64,000 bases of DNA from Gorsachius magnificus. Its lineage: Eukaryota > Chordata > Aves > Pelecaniformes > Ardeidae. Below, piece by piece: positions 39,601 to 54,500 of the stretch. Every line of letters starts with the position of its first letter. Positions within the stretch are counted from its first letter, which is position 1. The DNA is taken from contig CM067089.1 in assembly GCA_034008185.1 (NCBI GenBank), positions 20,472,213-20,536,212 of the forward strand, read 5' to 3'. A program made the translations under genes and the position numbers. The notes below the pieces were generated by a model. The model saw nothing but the letters and a program-made list of their open reading frames with translations, was not told the origin of the DNA and searched no databases.

Positions 39601-42600
39601 AATCACATTCCTGGTAAGCCACAAACTAGGTTCAAGTCCTACAATTAGAAGAGGAAAAAGAGGTCAAAAGGAAGGTCAGCTTTCCCTGTGAAACAATCAA
39701 GTCTCTCAAAATTCAGAAAAGTGTTAGGCTGGATTACTTTAGAAAAAAGGTACAGGGTCCTCCTTGTTTGATTGTACCAGTCTACCTTCTGGGTACTTAC
39801 TCTGTGCTGAAAGAGCAGAGGTAAAATACAAAATTTATAAATAAGTATAATATTAAAGTAGGGCTCCTTGAAGTAGGATATCCTGAAGGGGCTAGGGTGG
39901 GAGAAAGGAATCTCCCCCATTTACAGAACACTGTTTGCACCATATGTATTCACAGGTTTAAACTGGAGAAAGGGATAACATTTCCACTGCGGAAATGCTG
40001 CACCCAGGCACATTTCAGGCCATAGAAGAAAAAGATCAAGTAAATTCAATTAATTTGTTGAGGTGAGCAGAATGCACTCTCCAATCCTGGAATCAGGCAA
40101 GCACATCAACATTTTTAGCTTTTTTATGCCAACAATATCCCAGTCCTGTTATCAGTAAGAGAGGGACCTCAATGTTGCATCTCCTGTGAACAATACCTGC
40201 CACAAAACACACAGCTATTTCTCTTCCATAGTTCTTTTTTTCCAGATACTGTTTTGAAATTATTGCAACTAGTTACTAAAAGCTTGAGCTTGGTAGTCCC
40301 AGTCAGAGACAAATTCCAGTAAACTCACATGCTACAGAGGGGAATTGTACCAACTGCACTTCTGAAGGACTCACACTGTCTCTGCTGCACTGCTGAATGA
40401 GCCTTCCCTCCTGTGTCCATATCTATCCGATCTGGCACGTGCTAAGGAGGGTACCACAAATGCTGCTAGTCTTAACACACACCTACAAGTATCTCATACT
40501 GTGTCACAGCCAAGTAAAATGAAATAGCCAAATGACTGAAATGGACTGTTAAGGCAACATTAGAAGCTGACAAACAGCTTCTAACCATGTCCAGATGCTT
40601 TTTCTTTCTGCATAATTTGAAATCTAACATTTCCAGGCATTGCATGTAGTTCAGCTCTTTCCCCTCCAGCTTGAACATGCATGCTGGAACCAAACATTAT
40701 GCTAATTATCTCCAAGGACCCAGCATTGCTGTTGCTTAGGAACAAAGGTCTCACAGGCTGTGGAAGGAGAATTGAATAGCAACACCCTGGAGCTGGGGAA
40801 GTCCTTTTTGCCACTCCTCTTACCCCTGCACACTCTCACACACAAGTTTCTTGAAGGGCTACCATTTTCTATCAAGGAAGTACAATTCAGCATTTGCAGG
40901 ACTGTGGGAAAGAACTTGTCTTGTGCTCCCCGCTCATGGGTTTATTTACAGACTGAAAGACTAATGCGTTACTCAAAGAAGAGTAGACAGAGGACGACTG
41001 CACAGTAACAGACCATGAAGGCTCATCCCACAGTACTGAAAAAACCAAGCAGCTTGTGACATCTATACCTCACCTACTAAGTCTTCCTAGCTGCCAGCCG
41101 GTAAGATCTTATGCAGGGGGGCAGTCTGGCAGAATTGTTAAGATGAAACAATATTTTTGTTTCTTTTTCATGGGCCTTGGTTTTATAAGTGACCTTGCAC
41201 TGTCTGCTAGCACAGTGGCTGTGAAATTAACTAGAAAAGAAATAAAATTAAGGAAGGAAACCTCTCTCTAGTTATTTGCTCATGGTAGGATTTAGTCTAA
41301 ACCTGCCTGTTAGCAAGAGACTGCATTTAAGATAGTCAGTGAACTAATCTCTCTTCCACAACAGGTCGTATCCAACAACAAAGAAATGGTAACAGGCTTG
41401 TAAGCAGGGAAATAAAAACCTACCCTAGCTGAAACTGCTTGGCTTCATGCAAAATCATGCAATGGACGAATACTGGTTTTAAGCTTTATATGAAAGTATT
41501 TCCATAGAGCCATTCCATGGGTGAATTAGAACATATCACCTCACTTTCCTTCCTGCCCCCAAAGAGGTGCAGGGCATGCGTAGCTCTGCTGGGCTTCACA
41601 AGCCTGCTCTGCAATACGCCGACTTCCAGGAGAAACAGACAGAGGAAACTTTTCTCACAGACTAGTTCGAGATGGGATCAAGGTGGTTCTGTGCAGCTTT
41701 GGGTGCAGTGAAGGAGGAAGCAGCAACCTATGGGAGGAAAAGAACAGGCAGAACCACAGAGGAGGAGGTCCTGAAACACCCAGTGTCACAGACGCAAGGC
41801 CTGTTCTGCTCCTGCCAGCCCTACGCTGAGAAAGGAGGAAAAAGGTTCAGGTAGAAGAAACTGCATCATCAGGGTCCAAATCTGTATCCTTCTAGGATCA
41901 GATCTCCTTCTTTGTGTGGGCTTAAACCACAGTGGGTCATGACTGGGCACTGTGCAAGCGCTTACATGCAGCTAAGGAGTCATCTCCAGTCCTTCATTGC
42001 CTCAGAGAGACACTGACAGTCCTAGTCCTGATGCTCAAGGTCTGTTCCCTCCCTGCAGCTCCCAGCAACACGGAGCACCACAGACTGCATGATGCCCTTG
42101 ACACACATTTTCTATTCATATCTGTATCAGGTCAGCCTGATACAGATCATCCTGGCCAGCTCTGGACCTGTGAAATGGGTCTGGGGTTAGCCCTGGGCTT
42201 TCAAGAGCTGAATCCAGACCAAAGACTTTACCAAGTGTGGATAAAAAGGGAAAGAGTTTTCTGGTCAAGGTACTCTTTAGCGAGACCTCATCATATAGAA
42301 ATGCAGCACCCCCACTCTTGGGCAAAGGCTTGCCAGCAACTCAGAGAGTGAGCCTGGCAGCGGGCTGAGGGTTTAAAGAAAATGAGTAAATGAGAGTTCC
42401 CTCTTGCCATCATCATTTGTTAGGTAGTAGGGCAACACATGTACCTCTCCCTCTGCTATCCCAGGAGATGCACTGTGAGCATGAGATCGAACAGGTATAA
42501 TTAAAATTTACAGCAAGGAGGGTTCCTGTGATTCCTGCATTTTTAATATCAGTGGCTACAGAACTGGTGCCCTCTTATGTGAGCTAAAGAAAATAAGAAG

Positions 42601-44862
42601 TGGCTAAGTAAGCTCCATTATCTCCAGCTATAGCCCTGTGAAACACTGATAATTAGTTTACAAGCATGCAGAGACAAGAGAGCTATTCATCCCCTTCAAG
42701 CTGTCTGGTGCACTGCCATGTTTGTGCAGAACCCTAATGCTAATACCTACCTCTGGGATTGAAAAATCACCTTTTTCTAAGTTTGAAACGTGGGTCCCAC
42801 TTTTAACCCAATAGAAATAGCACTTGGAAAGTGTGAGCACTCCCTAGGGACTCATGTTTTCCTGATCAGTGCACCTTAGATGTCCACGGTAGCATTTTTA
42901 AAAAATCCAACTAAGGGACCTGACCCCTACCTTCAGGTAGTTAAATCTCTTTGAAGTCTGGGTATTATCCAGTGCATCATGCAAAGAGAGCTGTCTTCAG
43001 GAAAAATTACACTGATCTGTTTGTTTGGACTTGTTAAAAATCTGAAAGGTCCAGGTTCAAACTTTGTAACAAGTAGGCAAGTTGACAGAGAAGTACCCAA
43101 CCCCAAAAGGTTAAAACTGTACTGTTATTGCTGACAAGCCTCCAGCACTCAACCTTCTGTACCAGGCTCCCTCTAGTGCTCCCAGGCATGCACAGCACAG
43201 AGGGACACCAGCACTGGGAACCAGAAGTCTGGCTAGCTGGTATTTTTAAGAAAGGAAACTGTGTTGGATCAATGTTTCCCCCTTGGATTTTAAATGAAAA
43301 GAAATAGAAAACAATTACCAGGAACTGAAATTTTTTTTTCTTTCTGAAAATTTTAAAGATGTTTTGAAAAGCATTTTAGAAGAAATTACCATTGAATTTA
43401 GAAAAAAAAAAAAAAGTATTTTTTCTTGAGACTCCCTTCATTTCTTAAAGGCATACTTGGATGAAAAAATTCACTGATCAAAATGCACTGACCATTTTGG
43501 TCAACTCATCCAACACAAAATTAAAACAAAAAGAAAATTGGACCCAAAAGTGACCAGATTCACATCAATTGCAGGAAACAGAAAATCTCTTTCCATCCTG
43601 CCAAAGTACAAAGAAGCTGCCTTGCAGATCTTTTGCTGAAGCATGGTAGTCACCCCCTGTGCACCAGTAAGAGACTCAGCGTGTTCTGTACCAACAGTAG
43701 GGCTCTGGCATTTCCCATGCAGCTGAACTTTATCTTCGCAGAATTGGCAACAAGAATATTGCATCAAATCCTTAAAATGAGTGGATTGTGATTAAAAAAC
43801 CCTATTGTTTTGATCTCCAAGAACTTCCTACCCACTCCTAAGAAAATTATTTAAGCTAACATCAAAGGTAGAAAAAGTGCTTAATTTTCACTGTAGAGTA
43901 CTTTGCTTCAATTACCAGCCTACACTATGGGAAAAATAGCATTAATATTGCCCCTGGGGCACCATAAGGTTACACAGAGCAAAGACTGGGAGGCCTTCAG
44001 ATATAGTGGTGGTAAGGCCCTGTAAGTACTTGTGAGAAATAGAAACATGGGAGCCACAGACACAGAGCGATTTAACAGTGTTTAAATGTTTTCTATACAA
44101 AATAACAAAGATTCAATTTTGGAACATATCTTCAGGGCAGGACTGACCCCATGGTGCTGCTTTCAGGATTTGCTGAATTATCTACCTCATTACAGAGCTC
44201 TCAGGAGGGTGGGTGGTAACTGGCAGAGATCCCCCTTGCTTTTGCATTATTTTTGGCTATGGCATGTAATTGAAAAGGAGCTGAAATGCCTTAGTTGTAG
44301 TCTGAGATTCCCCTTCATGTATTTGCACATGATTAATGAGTAGCCAAAAAGCCTGAAGGGTTTGTAATGAAGCCTTTCTAATAGGGAAATGTATTGTAGA
44401 TAAATCCATATTTTGTCCCAAACAATCATTCATCAAAGCTGCTATTTGACTCTTCACAATTAAATGCCAGAACACCCGGACCATCCTGAGATTAGCCAGC
44501 TGTAACCCATGCTCCTCTCTGTGCTCTGGCTGGGAGGGATATTGTCACCCGTGTCCAGGGAATCCGCCTATTTCCTTTGTCACTAGCCATAATTAGCAGC
44601 AGTATTTGATGACCTTCGATTAGAGAGACGATTAATGAAACCTGAGACTACAGTGGACAACTATTCATACAAACCTCCATCCAACAAAGCACGTAGCACA
44701 CCCTGAGCATCAGTATGAGTCTAAAGTCTGACCAGAACATCTACATGCATTTTTTGAGGGCAGGGCAGCTTTGTGGTGGGAGTCCATCTATCCCACAGCA
44801 TGGATGGAAAGACAAGGTTAGAGTAGCCAGAGCCTGTCCTTGAAAGCAGAGGAGACACTTAC
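36605..44862. other. Lower part of the LRRC18-bearing WDFY4 intron; nothing coding recognised
   Basis: About 8.3 kb. Seen: a GT-rich microsatellite (39105-39125), short tandem duplication of GGTTATATTTATA (about 37939-37972), and A/T tracts. Several splice-donor-like sites have no credible exon. No repeat family was recognised. Confidence 0.5.
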
Positions 44863-44989
44863 CAAGGCCTGGTTTAACATGTCATTAAGCAGCACTGACA
44901 CAGACCCCCTGTTGCAGTCTGCTCTGTAGGCGATGTGTGAACTGCAAGCAGTTCTGGCAAATCCGGGGGTCCACTACGTTCCTGAGGTC
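44863..44989 (-). other. Unassigned exon-like island
   Basis: It is bounded by a good acceptor (TGTTTTAAACAG) and a perfect donor (GTAAGT). From the acceptor the frame reads DLRNVVDPRICQNCLQFTHR then LQSRLQQG, and after a run of five Gs the neighbouring frame reads LLNDMLNQAL up to the donor. Length 127 bp, one over a multiple of three. It does not fit between WDFY4 exons 49261-49323 and 36562-36604, which join perfectly without it. I do not recognise the protein sequence. It could be a decayed or misplaced exon, a fragment of another gene, or chance. Confidence 0.35.
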
Positions 44990-45539
44990 CTGTTTAAAAC
45001 AAGACTCAATCATTTGCTTTAAGCATATAATCTTTCAATAGTGTCCAGAGCCCAAGTCTCAGGTCCATTAAACAGGATGTTTAACCAACCTGTCAACAGA
45101 TGCCAGGCCTGTAAAGGCAGCAAACTGTTGGTCTGGTAGAATAAGTACAATTTTGGATAGCTTCTTTTAGGGCAGTCCCTAAGGACTGAATTGAGACCCA
45201 CAATATGCTTTTCTCTGGTCCTCAAATGGCTGATGGATGACAACATATTTTCTTCAGTTTAATTACATGCTGAGTTCAAATCAGTACCTATGGATGAAAG
45301 ACAGCAAATTTCTCCCACATGTAATTTCACCCTGTAATGCATTATAGGTGTTACAACACAATACAGTAATATTGTAAATTATTAGAATTTCACCTGCTCA
45401 AAACACTTTCAGGAAGAACTTTCAGGGTTGCAGCTTCAGGGTTGAAAAGTTCTGACCTTAAAAAAAGACTTCTGAAGAGTCCAGCAGTCACATGTTAATT
45501 TATAGCTATGTGATTATTTTGTTTTTAATTAGGGAGTAA

Positions 45540-46412
<873 letters not shown>

Positions 46413-49260
46413 AATATACCAAGGGACTCCACAGACCACGTTCAATGAAGTCCAGCCCAGGCTAATGAAAAGCTGACACCCTCCTCCTCCCTTTTCCTGC
46501 AGTTCTCTTCCTTTAAAGATCTACTTGGTTTTAGAAGCAGCAGATCTGTGTGGTCTCTAAAATGAAATCCAAAACAACTAAACCAGATGTATATTTGGGA
46601 AAGGGTGCATTTGAGAAAGGAAGGCCGATTTCCATCTGGGCCTGTTCCTACAACATGTTCTCCATGTTTGGGGATTTTTTGGTCTCTGTATGTGCATATG
46701 TCCAGTGAATGTAATCATCATTAAATCTTCAAAAAGATAGGTTTCTCTAGTAACTCACTCCCACCACTGAGGCCCAAACTGTTCATTTTAATGGGTGAGA
46801 GTTAAACTGGTCTCAGTAAATACCATTTTGAGGAGAAGGAACAGACCTGGGAATCTTCTGCTGCTAGTGGCTGCCACCAACCCCTCAGAGAATCTCAGAT
46901 AGATGCTGTCAGTGTAGGAACCATGAGCCCATTCCAATTCAGCAGAGGCAGCAGACACAAATGTTATGCTCAGGAGTAACTAAGCAGTGCAAACACAACG
47001 CTTAGAGTTAAACAACCAGTGATTCTGTTTGCCATCAAGGGGCCAGACTCTGCATAAGCAAGTTCTCTGGGATTTTTGGGTGCTATACCTGAGTACAGTG
47101 ATCTCTAACTTGCACGACACAATCAGCACCACTACCTATACACATTGTGTTTGCCTCTGAGTGTCCCTCCAAGAAAGGTACAGAAGGGAGAAGGGGTAGG
47201 GAAAAGATTGCTCTTTTTAGGGGTCCTGGGCATATCACTTAAGCAGAAACTGAGAGGAGTCATCCTCTTCCATGATCCAAGAGTCAGCTGGTGAATTGAT
47301 AAAATCAGGTCTGGTGTCCCCACAGTACTTTTAGCTTTCTGTTCACATGTACGCGTGCACCTCACTCACTTGCCCAAATCACATCCCTAGGGCAGAGTGC
47401 TGACAGCCTGCAAACAGCAATATACAGGTACAAGCAATGAGCAGATTATAAAAGCAGTCAAGCATCACATGAGAAGAGGTGCTGGCAGTGGCCATAGCAA
47501 CATATGGTGACAGCAAACATTTCAGTATATTTAAATTACGAATAAAGTACCAGGGGCAAAGTACTCAGTTGTCCGGTAACAGCGCATTATGATTTTTTAA
47601 ATGGCTACAGTAGAGCCTGGGAGTCAGAACTCCTGTGTATTATTCCTATGGACTAGGTAGAAAAACCGATTTGGGGTTTCCCAGAAATGCTACTACCTCA
47701 GCATCATATGATATATCAAACTACTAAATTCTTCTTTCCATGCTTCAGCTGTGCAGTTATTAATAGTGTGTCTGGGCAAAGAGCTTGGTCTGGCCTGCCT
47801 CCCCATCTCAGGTAGGGCAGGAAAAGCTGGGATGCTATGGAAGGTGGCCATTGCTCCCTAGATGGGGAAGGAACCCCTTGTTCTGCTCTTGAATTTTTCT
47901 AACTCAGAAGCGGCTCCAGAATTCAAACGAGGGAAAAGTAGACTCATCGAATCCTCAGTCATTCAATTCCCAGCCTGAAGCTTGGGTAAAGGAAAACATG
48001 CCCACTGTGGTCATTTTCTCTAACTTTCCACTTCAGCACAACTTTTCTGGGATCATTACTTAGGCAGTGGCGCTATCTTACGTTTATTTTATTTCAGCTG
48101 ATGTTGTAACATGGCCCAGCCAAAGCTATGCCAAAGGCCCCTTACATTCTCAGAGTGAATAAGGTGCACAGGGGCCCTCTCTCAGCCAATGGAATAAAAC
48201 TGAAGGCAGAGCCTTGATGGGATTCAGGACAGGCTTCTTTAGACCCAGAGATACAGCCTGCTTCAATCTCCAAGACCAAACACGAGTCAAGTGTTTCTCA
48301 CAATAATTGCAAGCCCAGCTAAAGCCCTGTAGCCTTAGTGCGTCTTATCTCAAGATGTTCTCACCTGTTGAACACCCAGAAAGCACAGGCAAAGGAAACC
48401 CTGGGGTGAGTTATTGGTTATCCCACACAGAACACACATCATACTCTATAGAGACTCACCCACCACCTCTGACACAGGTTAGGCTCTAGCCAGGGCTGGC
48501 TGCATACTGCACTGATACTTTTTGCAAGCTGATGGCTGGTACTCAGGGGTGAAAATGTTCACTTACAGGATAGGTAATGATATACAACAGGCAGAGTGAA
48601 AATTAAAAGCATAGAGCTGACGCAGGACAATAACTCAAAGGAGCTATCTGCCCCTCAGGTCTCAACAGTATACCAGCCTCCAGGCGATCATTTAGGAGGA
48701 CACCAGTTAGACACTTAGGGTTGTGTTCCTCAGATATCCAAATTGAAAAGAGTTACAGGTATGCAAGTAACTCAAGATCATGAAGAAACATGCTCTCAAA
48801 CACTAGGAGAAAACTTTTTTCCCTGCAGTGGTAAATCCAAGGGACAACAAATTGGAATCTCCACTGCACAGTTACTATAAGATGCCAAAACATCCATGTG
48901 TACATCTATCACTGTCTGCCCTAACCATGCAATAAAGAGGCCATTACGCAGAAGCATTATGGATTAGCTCTAACCTCACCTCACTGACTGTCTCTTTCCC
49001 ACACTAACCATCTGTGTAGAGTTTACCAATAAAGTAATATTAAGGATGTAATAATTATTAATCAAATATGTACAGTCAGCTACTGAAAACGTTCTTCATG
49101 TCTTCATACTGTGGATGCTTTTCAGAGTTCTGGGGACACCTTTGAATCTTTAAAATAGGGGGCACAAATAGGTGCATTTCTGGGTGCTTTTTTTAAGGTG
49201 AAACTTATTCACACAATTGCACTTGTTATGTACAGTTACACAATGTTTCCTATGTTTTAC
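46413..49260. other. LRRC18 3' region and WDFY4 intron
   Basis: The first 300 or so bases are probably the LRRC18 3' UTR: an ATTAAA signal lies at 46720-46725. The rest shows no gene or repeat I can recognise. Confidence 0.5.
46720..46725 (+). terminator. Candidate LRRC18 polyadenylation signal (ATTAAA)
   Basis: ATTAAA in CATCATTAAATCTTC, 308 bases after the LRRC18 stop. Other weak signals exist further on, so use of this one is an inference. Confidence 0.4.
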
Positions 49261-49323
49261 CTCATATTCAGGGATTCTTCTGTTATCGCCTTAGACTTCA
49301 AAGCAGGTTGGAAAGCGCAAAAT
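49261..49323 (-). CDS. WDFY4: WDFY4 exon, end of PH-like domain
   Basis: A 63-bp exon: one base completing Arg, 20 codons FCAFQPALKSKAITEESLNM, and two bases of the next Arg. Acceptor AGATTTCTCCTATAG type (TAG on a weak pyrimidine tract), donor GTAAAA. It corresponds to human FCSFQPSLKGK in the same position. Both phases match their neighbours. Confidence 0.88.
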
Positions 49324-50749
49324 CTATAGGAGATATGAAAAGTTACATTATAATTATTTAAACAGTTATCTGTATACACTACATATATATATATATATAT
49401 ATATTTTATATGTCATGTCGTGACATCAACTTTCTTCCTGAAGGATGCCACAGCATTTCACTGAGACTCTAACCTATGACAAAGCTGCAAGACAACACAG
49501 CAAAAGCATACATTTAATATTAAGGAGTTGCTTACAGGCTGGATAAAAGCAGTTTCTTTCCCAAATAGGGCCTTGAATTGATATATAGGACTATGGACTT
49601 TTGATCAGATTGTTTAAGTTGCGATTAATTCAAGCCTGAGAAGGAGAACCCACTCAGATATTTATCTAGCAAAAATGGCAGAAAGGAATACCAACCCATG
49701 TCTCAGCCATTTCTATTTACTTCCACTGGGGGTCTGTGATCTCAGACATACTAAATCCTTGAAATACACAGGTTTGGTGACCTCCAGCTGAGGGGCAACA
49801 CAGGCAGCTGAGGATCAAAACATTATCTTGAACTGCCTCCACAAGATAAGGGCTAAACAAAGCAGCTGGCTCTGGGGCAGAACCTGGTAATTCTAAGTAG
49901 CAACACTATGCAGCCAGATTAGAAATGAGGACTGGATAAATCTGCATTGACTTTTTAAGCAATGCTCCATTAGAAACTGTTCAGAGATTTCAGGAGTAGA
50001 AGAAGCTGCTATGGTTGTTTAGAAGTTAAGAGTACCAATCCTCAGTCCAGGCTGCAGAATTTACCAGAGGAAGCGTTACATACTGAAATATTTTTCCTGC
50101 ATAAAGGACAGTGAAAGGAAACCTGATCTAATGGCCAGAACAGCAGTAGGAAAAAAAAACAAACAAGAAAACAAAGTGCAAATTAATCACTTCTAGTCTT
50201 ACATTCAAGCTCCATCAAACAAGACAAGCACATAAGGAGAAATCTTTTTTAAACAAAAATTCCCTTATTAAAAATTATCTCCAAGAAGATACAAAGTCAG
50301 AGTCAAGAGAGACAAAAACATTTTATTCCTAAAGAATCTAGTGTCAGTTCATGTGTTGGGAGAAAGCAGGAAGAAACCTTTCACCCAGTACTGCGAGGTG
50401 AGATGGAGGTGGCACTCTCATCTCGGTGAGAGGAAGCAGCACAGCTACAACTGCTGTTTCCTGGGATGCAGGGACATACAGCTCACCACTGGGCGCTAGA
50501 AGAGTCCTACACATGCATTAGCTACCTTGATAAATCAATGGCTATATAATGCTCTGAAGAATTCACAGGTCAGCAAAAGGAAGATTTCATAGCTTTGCTT
50601 CAGTGTAACCCGTTAAAGACCAAGGAGCTGCAATTGAAGAAAAAGCCCCTGGGGCAGCACACGACAGGCAGCTGAAGCCAGGATAAACGGGGGCAATAGA
50701 CCAGGAGTGTCACCTGGGTGTTCACATGTTATTATGAAGTAGTGATTAC
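49324..50749. other. WDFY4 intron with AT microsatellite
   Basis: A 1.4 kb intron. An (AT)11 microsatellite is at 49383-49404. Nothing else recognised. Confidence 0.6.
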
Positions 50750-50835
50750 CTCTTAAATATCTTATTTCGGTCGCTGTCATGGAAGACAAGAAATCTGGAG
50801 TAACCATTTTTGAAGAATATTTCCAAGGCGATCTC
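50750..50835 (-). CDS. WDFY4: WDFY4 exon, PH-like domain
   Basis: An 86-bp exon of 28 codons plus two bases; acceptor TTTACCTTTCCAG, donor GTAATC. It encodes EIALEIFFKNGYSRFLVFHD then SDRNKIFK. The I-LEIFF-NG-S-FLVF-----R pattern is the last strands and helix start of BEACH-type PH domains. Confidence 0.93.
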
Positions 50836-53257
50836 CTGGAAAGGTAAATCATTTACAGTGTGAAGAGTTGTAGAGCAAAGCCTAGCACTGCAAAGAGTCC
50901 GTCATAGCCTGCACAGTTCTTCAGGGCTTAAAAAAAAAAAAAAAAAAAGCCTTGACTTTGTGTCAAGTGTGAAGAAGCGTAGCAAAATGTAGGCAAAAGT
51001 GTATGCCCAATATTCCTAATTTCACCAGCTGTAGGAATGCTCCTACAGGGTTGACTAGGAGTTCAAATGCAAAAGGAAAACCAAAATTCCAGATATTGGT
51101 TCCATCACCCACCTCCTCCTGCTGCTTTTGAAGCATTTTTATCTTGAAATCTCAGTGTGATTAGCAAGACACTAGTAGCATTAACTTCTAATTAGGTGAG
51201 AAAAATAACATGAAACCACAAGCAACCACACTGCTTTCTAAATGAATAGTGAGCTTAACAGAAATGCCAAAATAATTTCTCCTGACTAGAAGCAGCAGAA
51301 GAGGAAGGGAAGATTATGACATTTCTCACTGAACCTTTAAATAATCAAATCTGAAAACTTCGTCCCCTTTTTTTCCACAATGCCTCCACACATTGTTATG
51401 TTGGACATTTGCATATAATCCTATTATTTACTCAGTGAGTGGTCCTTTTTTCCCCAAAGTCAGTCAAGTAAAACTATAAATAATGTGTAGTGTCTGGAAA
51501 CCCAGACATGCATTTCAAGCCAAATACAGCAGGTGCAATACAAACCTAGAAAAACACCACAATGGCAACTGTCCCTTACATGATTCACAAATGAAGCATA
51601 AAACAGAAAGGGAATACGAGAGCAGCTATGACAACAACAGCTTGCAGAACTTGCTCTGAAGCTCAGCTTTCCAAACCAAGTCTGCTGAAGTGTCACCACT
51701 ACAGAATTAGGCCACATGGTTTCACAGCTCTTTGCTCTGAGCTCGGCTATGTGCATGAACAAGAGATCCGTTCTCTGAGGCACAGTAGCTGCCTAAACAG
51801 CTGATCCACCTGTCCTGCAGGGAAAGCACAAGGGATCAGTTTTCTTCTTCTTCTGCAATATTTTTTCACTGGAGTCCAACTGCAAGAATTTGAGAACCTG
51901 ATACAGATACCTGAGTTTTCAGTTCATTAATTGAAACAAAGCAAAAATAAACAACAGCAATCCCTCTCTCCCCCTTCCCCCCCCAAAAAACCCCCCCCCA
52001 TGACCAAAACCACAAAAAAAACCCTCAAACCAACAAGCCCCACCTTTGCCCCAGGCCCATTCAAAGACTGGTCTCCATTTTTCACTTTAGGTCACACAAA
52101 ACATTTCCATTTCACATGTTTAAACAAAATCCATGCATACACAAACATATGAGAAGGCAGTAAGATTCCACTGCCAACTTTCACGCTATTCCCAAAACAG
52201 GAAAGGTGACGGTTCTGTTGCTCAGGTTGCTCACCAGCAATGTAAGAAAATAAGTTTCATACAGTTAGTCAGAACAAGACTTGACATTCCTATACGTGTT
52301 TGGAGAGTGACCTAACCACTGAGATATCCTATACCCTGAAGCAAGCTTCATTTACTAAAATTGTCCATTTAGCATACATAATTAAATATAAAACAGGGCT
52401 GAGTCATGGATGAGTGCCATACTACACGACATAAGACAATTATCAGCCCCATTTTCATCAACTTTTGAATTTTCCAAATGATTTCTTAATTCTCTGTTGA
52501 ACCTCAACCTTCCAAAAATGGATTCAAACTAACAGGCAACTAGTTACGGCTGCTTCAAAACTCCATATTTTTGTCAAACAAAATTTGTGAATTACTCTTT
52601 AGACTGCACCAAAACCCTCCAGAACAAGTACAGGCTCTGGTGCTGTAAGAAGCTCTTGCTACAGCTCTTCGGTGATTCTCATCACAGACTCATCTAAACC
52701 AGCCAAAACTAAAAGGGTACCAGGCCACTGGTAATGAGTAGCTTCTGGGTGGTGCAGCTAAAGGCATGGAGGATTCAAATCTTCTGCTCCAACTTATGAT
52801 TCATGTATTGACTCACATGCACAACCTGAAAGTTATTCCAAAAGGCCCAGGGTAAGTGTGTTACACATACCCATAGTCCACTGATGTCCCAGACTACTGA
52901 AGTCTGTGGGAGCTGGGTATTACTGAAAGTCAGATACTTACTGGGAGCTTCCATCAAAACACAGGAAATTGACTTCAAGTCTTATTTTCAAAAACATTGA
53001 GATAAACTGTGAAGAACATTGTTAGCCTAACAACTAATGAGCCAACCACTCCAGTGAGGGTGCTTAAACACTCTGGTGAATATAAGAAGGAGTTTGTATT
53101 ACCAAAGGCTAATGAAGCAATGATGGTAGCAAAAGCATTTTGGGACTCAAGCAAAGAAATCTCAGCAGTCTTAGCCAAAACTGTGCAAGTAGTTTTCAGT
53201 CACGTCATTACTGCTGTTGCAGCTTTCCCTCAAATGACCAAGCCTGTTAATTCCTAC
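50836..53257. other. WDFY4 intron; nothing recognised
   Basis: A 2.4 kb intron with a 19-nt A tract (50930-50948) and a C/A-rich low-complexity run (about 51975-52030). No exon or repeat family recognised. Confidence 0.6.
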
Positions 53258-53378
53258 CTGCAGAAGAAAGCGCATCAGATGAATCTCTTTTATATCGTTA
53301 TATGAATAACGGTAACACATCTGGTTTCCCACAGCATGATCTTTATGACATAAGTTGAAAATAAATGGATCGCTGATG
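53258..53378 (-). CDS. WDFY4: WDFY4 exon, PH-like domain
   Basis: A 121-bp exon: one base completing Ser, then 40 codons ISDPFIFNLCHKDHAVGNQM and CYRYSYNDIKEIHLMRFLLQ. Acceptor TTTTTGTCTTCCAG, donor GTAGGA. The ISDPFIFN-C-K start and Y-DI-EI---RFLLQ end match human WDFY4. Confidence 0.95.
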
Positions 53379-54500
53379 CTGGAAGACAAAAAGATAAAGA
53401 AAGAAAAATTCATTTGAAACAAAAATGATCAGGAGAGCCCTCGTGAACATCCAAGTCCTCCCTAAAGAAGGATAAAAATTCTAAGAGACAGCAAGATCAA
53501 CTGGGGCATACATGAATTGAAAAAAAGGTAAATACCGAAGGCAGATTTTGTACTAGTTCCCAAAAAAATAAAGAGCCTGTGGAGGCTAAGGGTAGGTTTG
53601 GAATTATTTTAGTGCATGCAAATAGGCAGACAACAATGTTTTGCACAGTCTGAGAAGCAGCAAGAGAAGGAGCTGGGTAGGAGAACCTGAAAGCTTGAGT
53701 CAAGGGCAAGCATCATATGGACACACAGCTATTATAAACAGCAAGTAATTGGAACTAATAATTAAGCAATTCATTCATTACTATTTTAGCTGTGTACCTG
53801 TATTGCAATTGCTATCTACAGCCCAGTGCATAGCAAATCCCTTAGAAAAACAACCTAAGCTTTTATCGAACCCAGTCCAATCAATCCTTAAGTCACCTGA
53901 TCAGATTGACTGATATTGGACTTCATAAGCATCGGACGTAGAGCAGACAGTCGGGGAGTAAAAACACTGAGTTACTCACTATCCCACTGGGCTTTGCACA
54001 TGAGCACACAATATGCGCAAAGAGCTACATCTAACAGACTCATTTTCAATATTGATCAGTTTCAATAAATCATGAGTCAAAGATGATAGCAGTGTGCCAA
54101 ATATTAATTACGATTCTGTCTTGGAGAAACAAATAAAAACTTATGAGACAATGAAGCTAAAGGCTCTTGTAATGACTGTTCCATATGAATAAAAGATGTA
54201 AGCCAGTCAGAAAGAAACATTAAAAACACTTTAAAAGAACTGAGAAACAGCAATGTATGTGCTAGACTGCCCACCATCTCCATCTGTTGGAGCTGGGAGT
54301 CGTCGTTGCACCTCCAAAGCCTGTGAACAAGCACCTATGTTAGTTATGTTAAACAATTATGTGAATAGATGGAAAGGATAGAAAACTTGCTTTGCTAATA
54401 TCCCTCTTGAAATCCCCTCAAAGCCTGTACAAACTCTAGGTATCCATGTGCCAATACTGAATTTAATCAAGCAGATCTCTGGGAGGAAAGAATGACTCAC
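53379..54500. other. WDFY4 intron
   Basis: A 1.1 kb intron; nothing recognised. Confidence 0.6.

Noticed and set aside
42880..42990. Minus-strand frame ending at a GTAGGG donor
   Set aside because: No credible acceptor in frame and no recognisable sequence.
53009..53305. 98-codon plus-strand frame opposite a WDFY4 exon
   Set aside because: Shadow of the antisense coding exon 53258-53378 and flanking intron; no domain.
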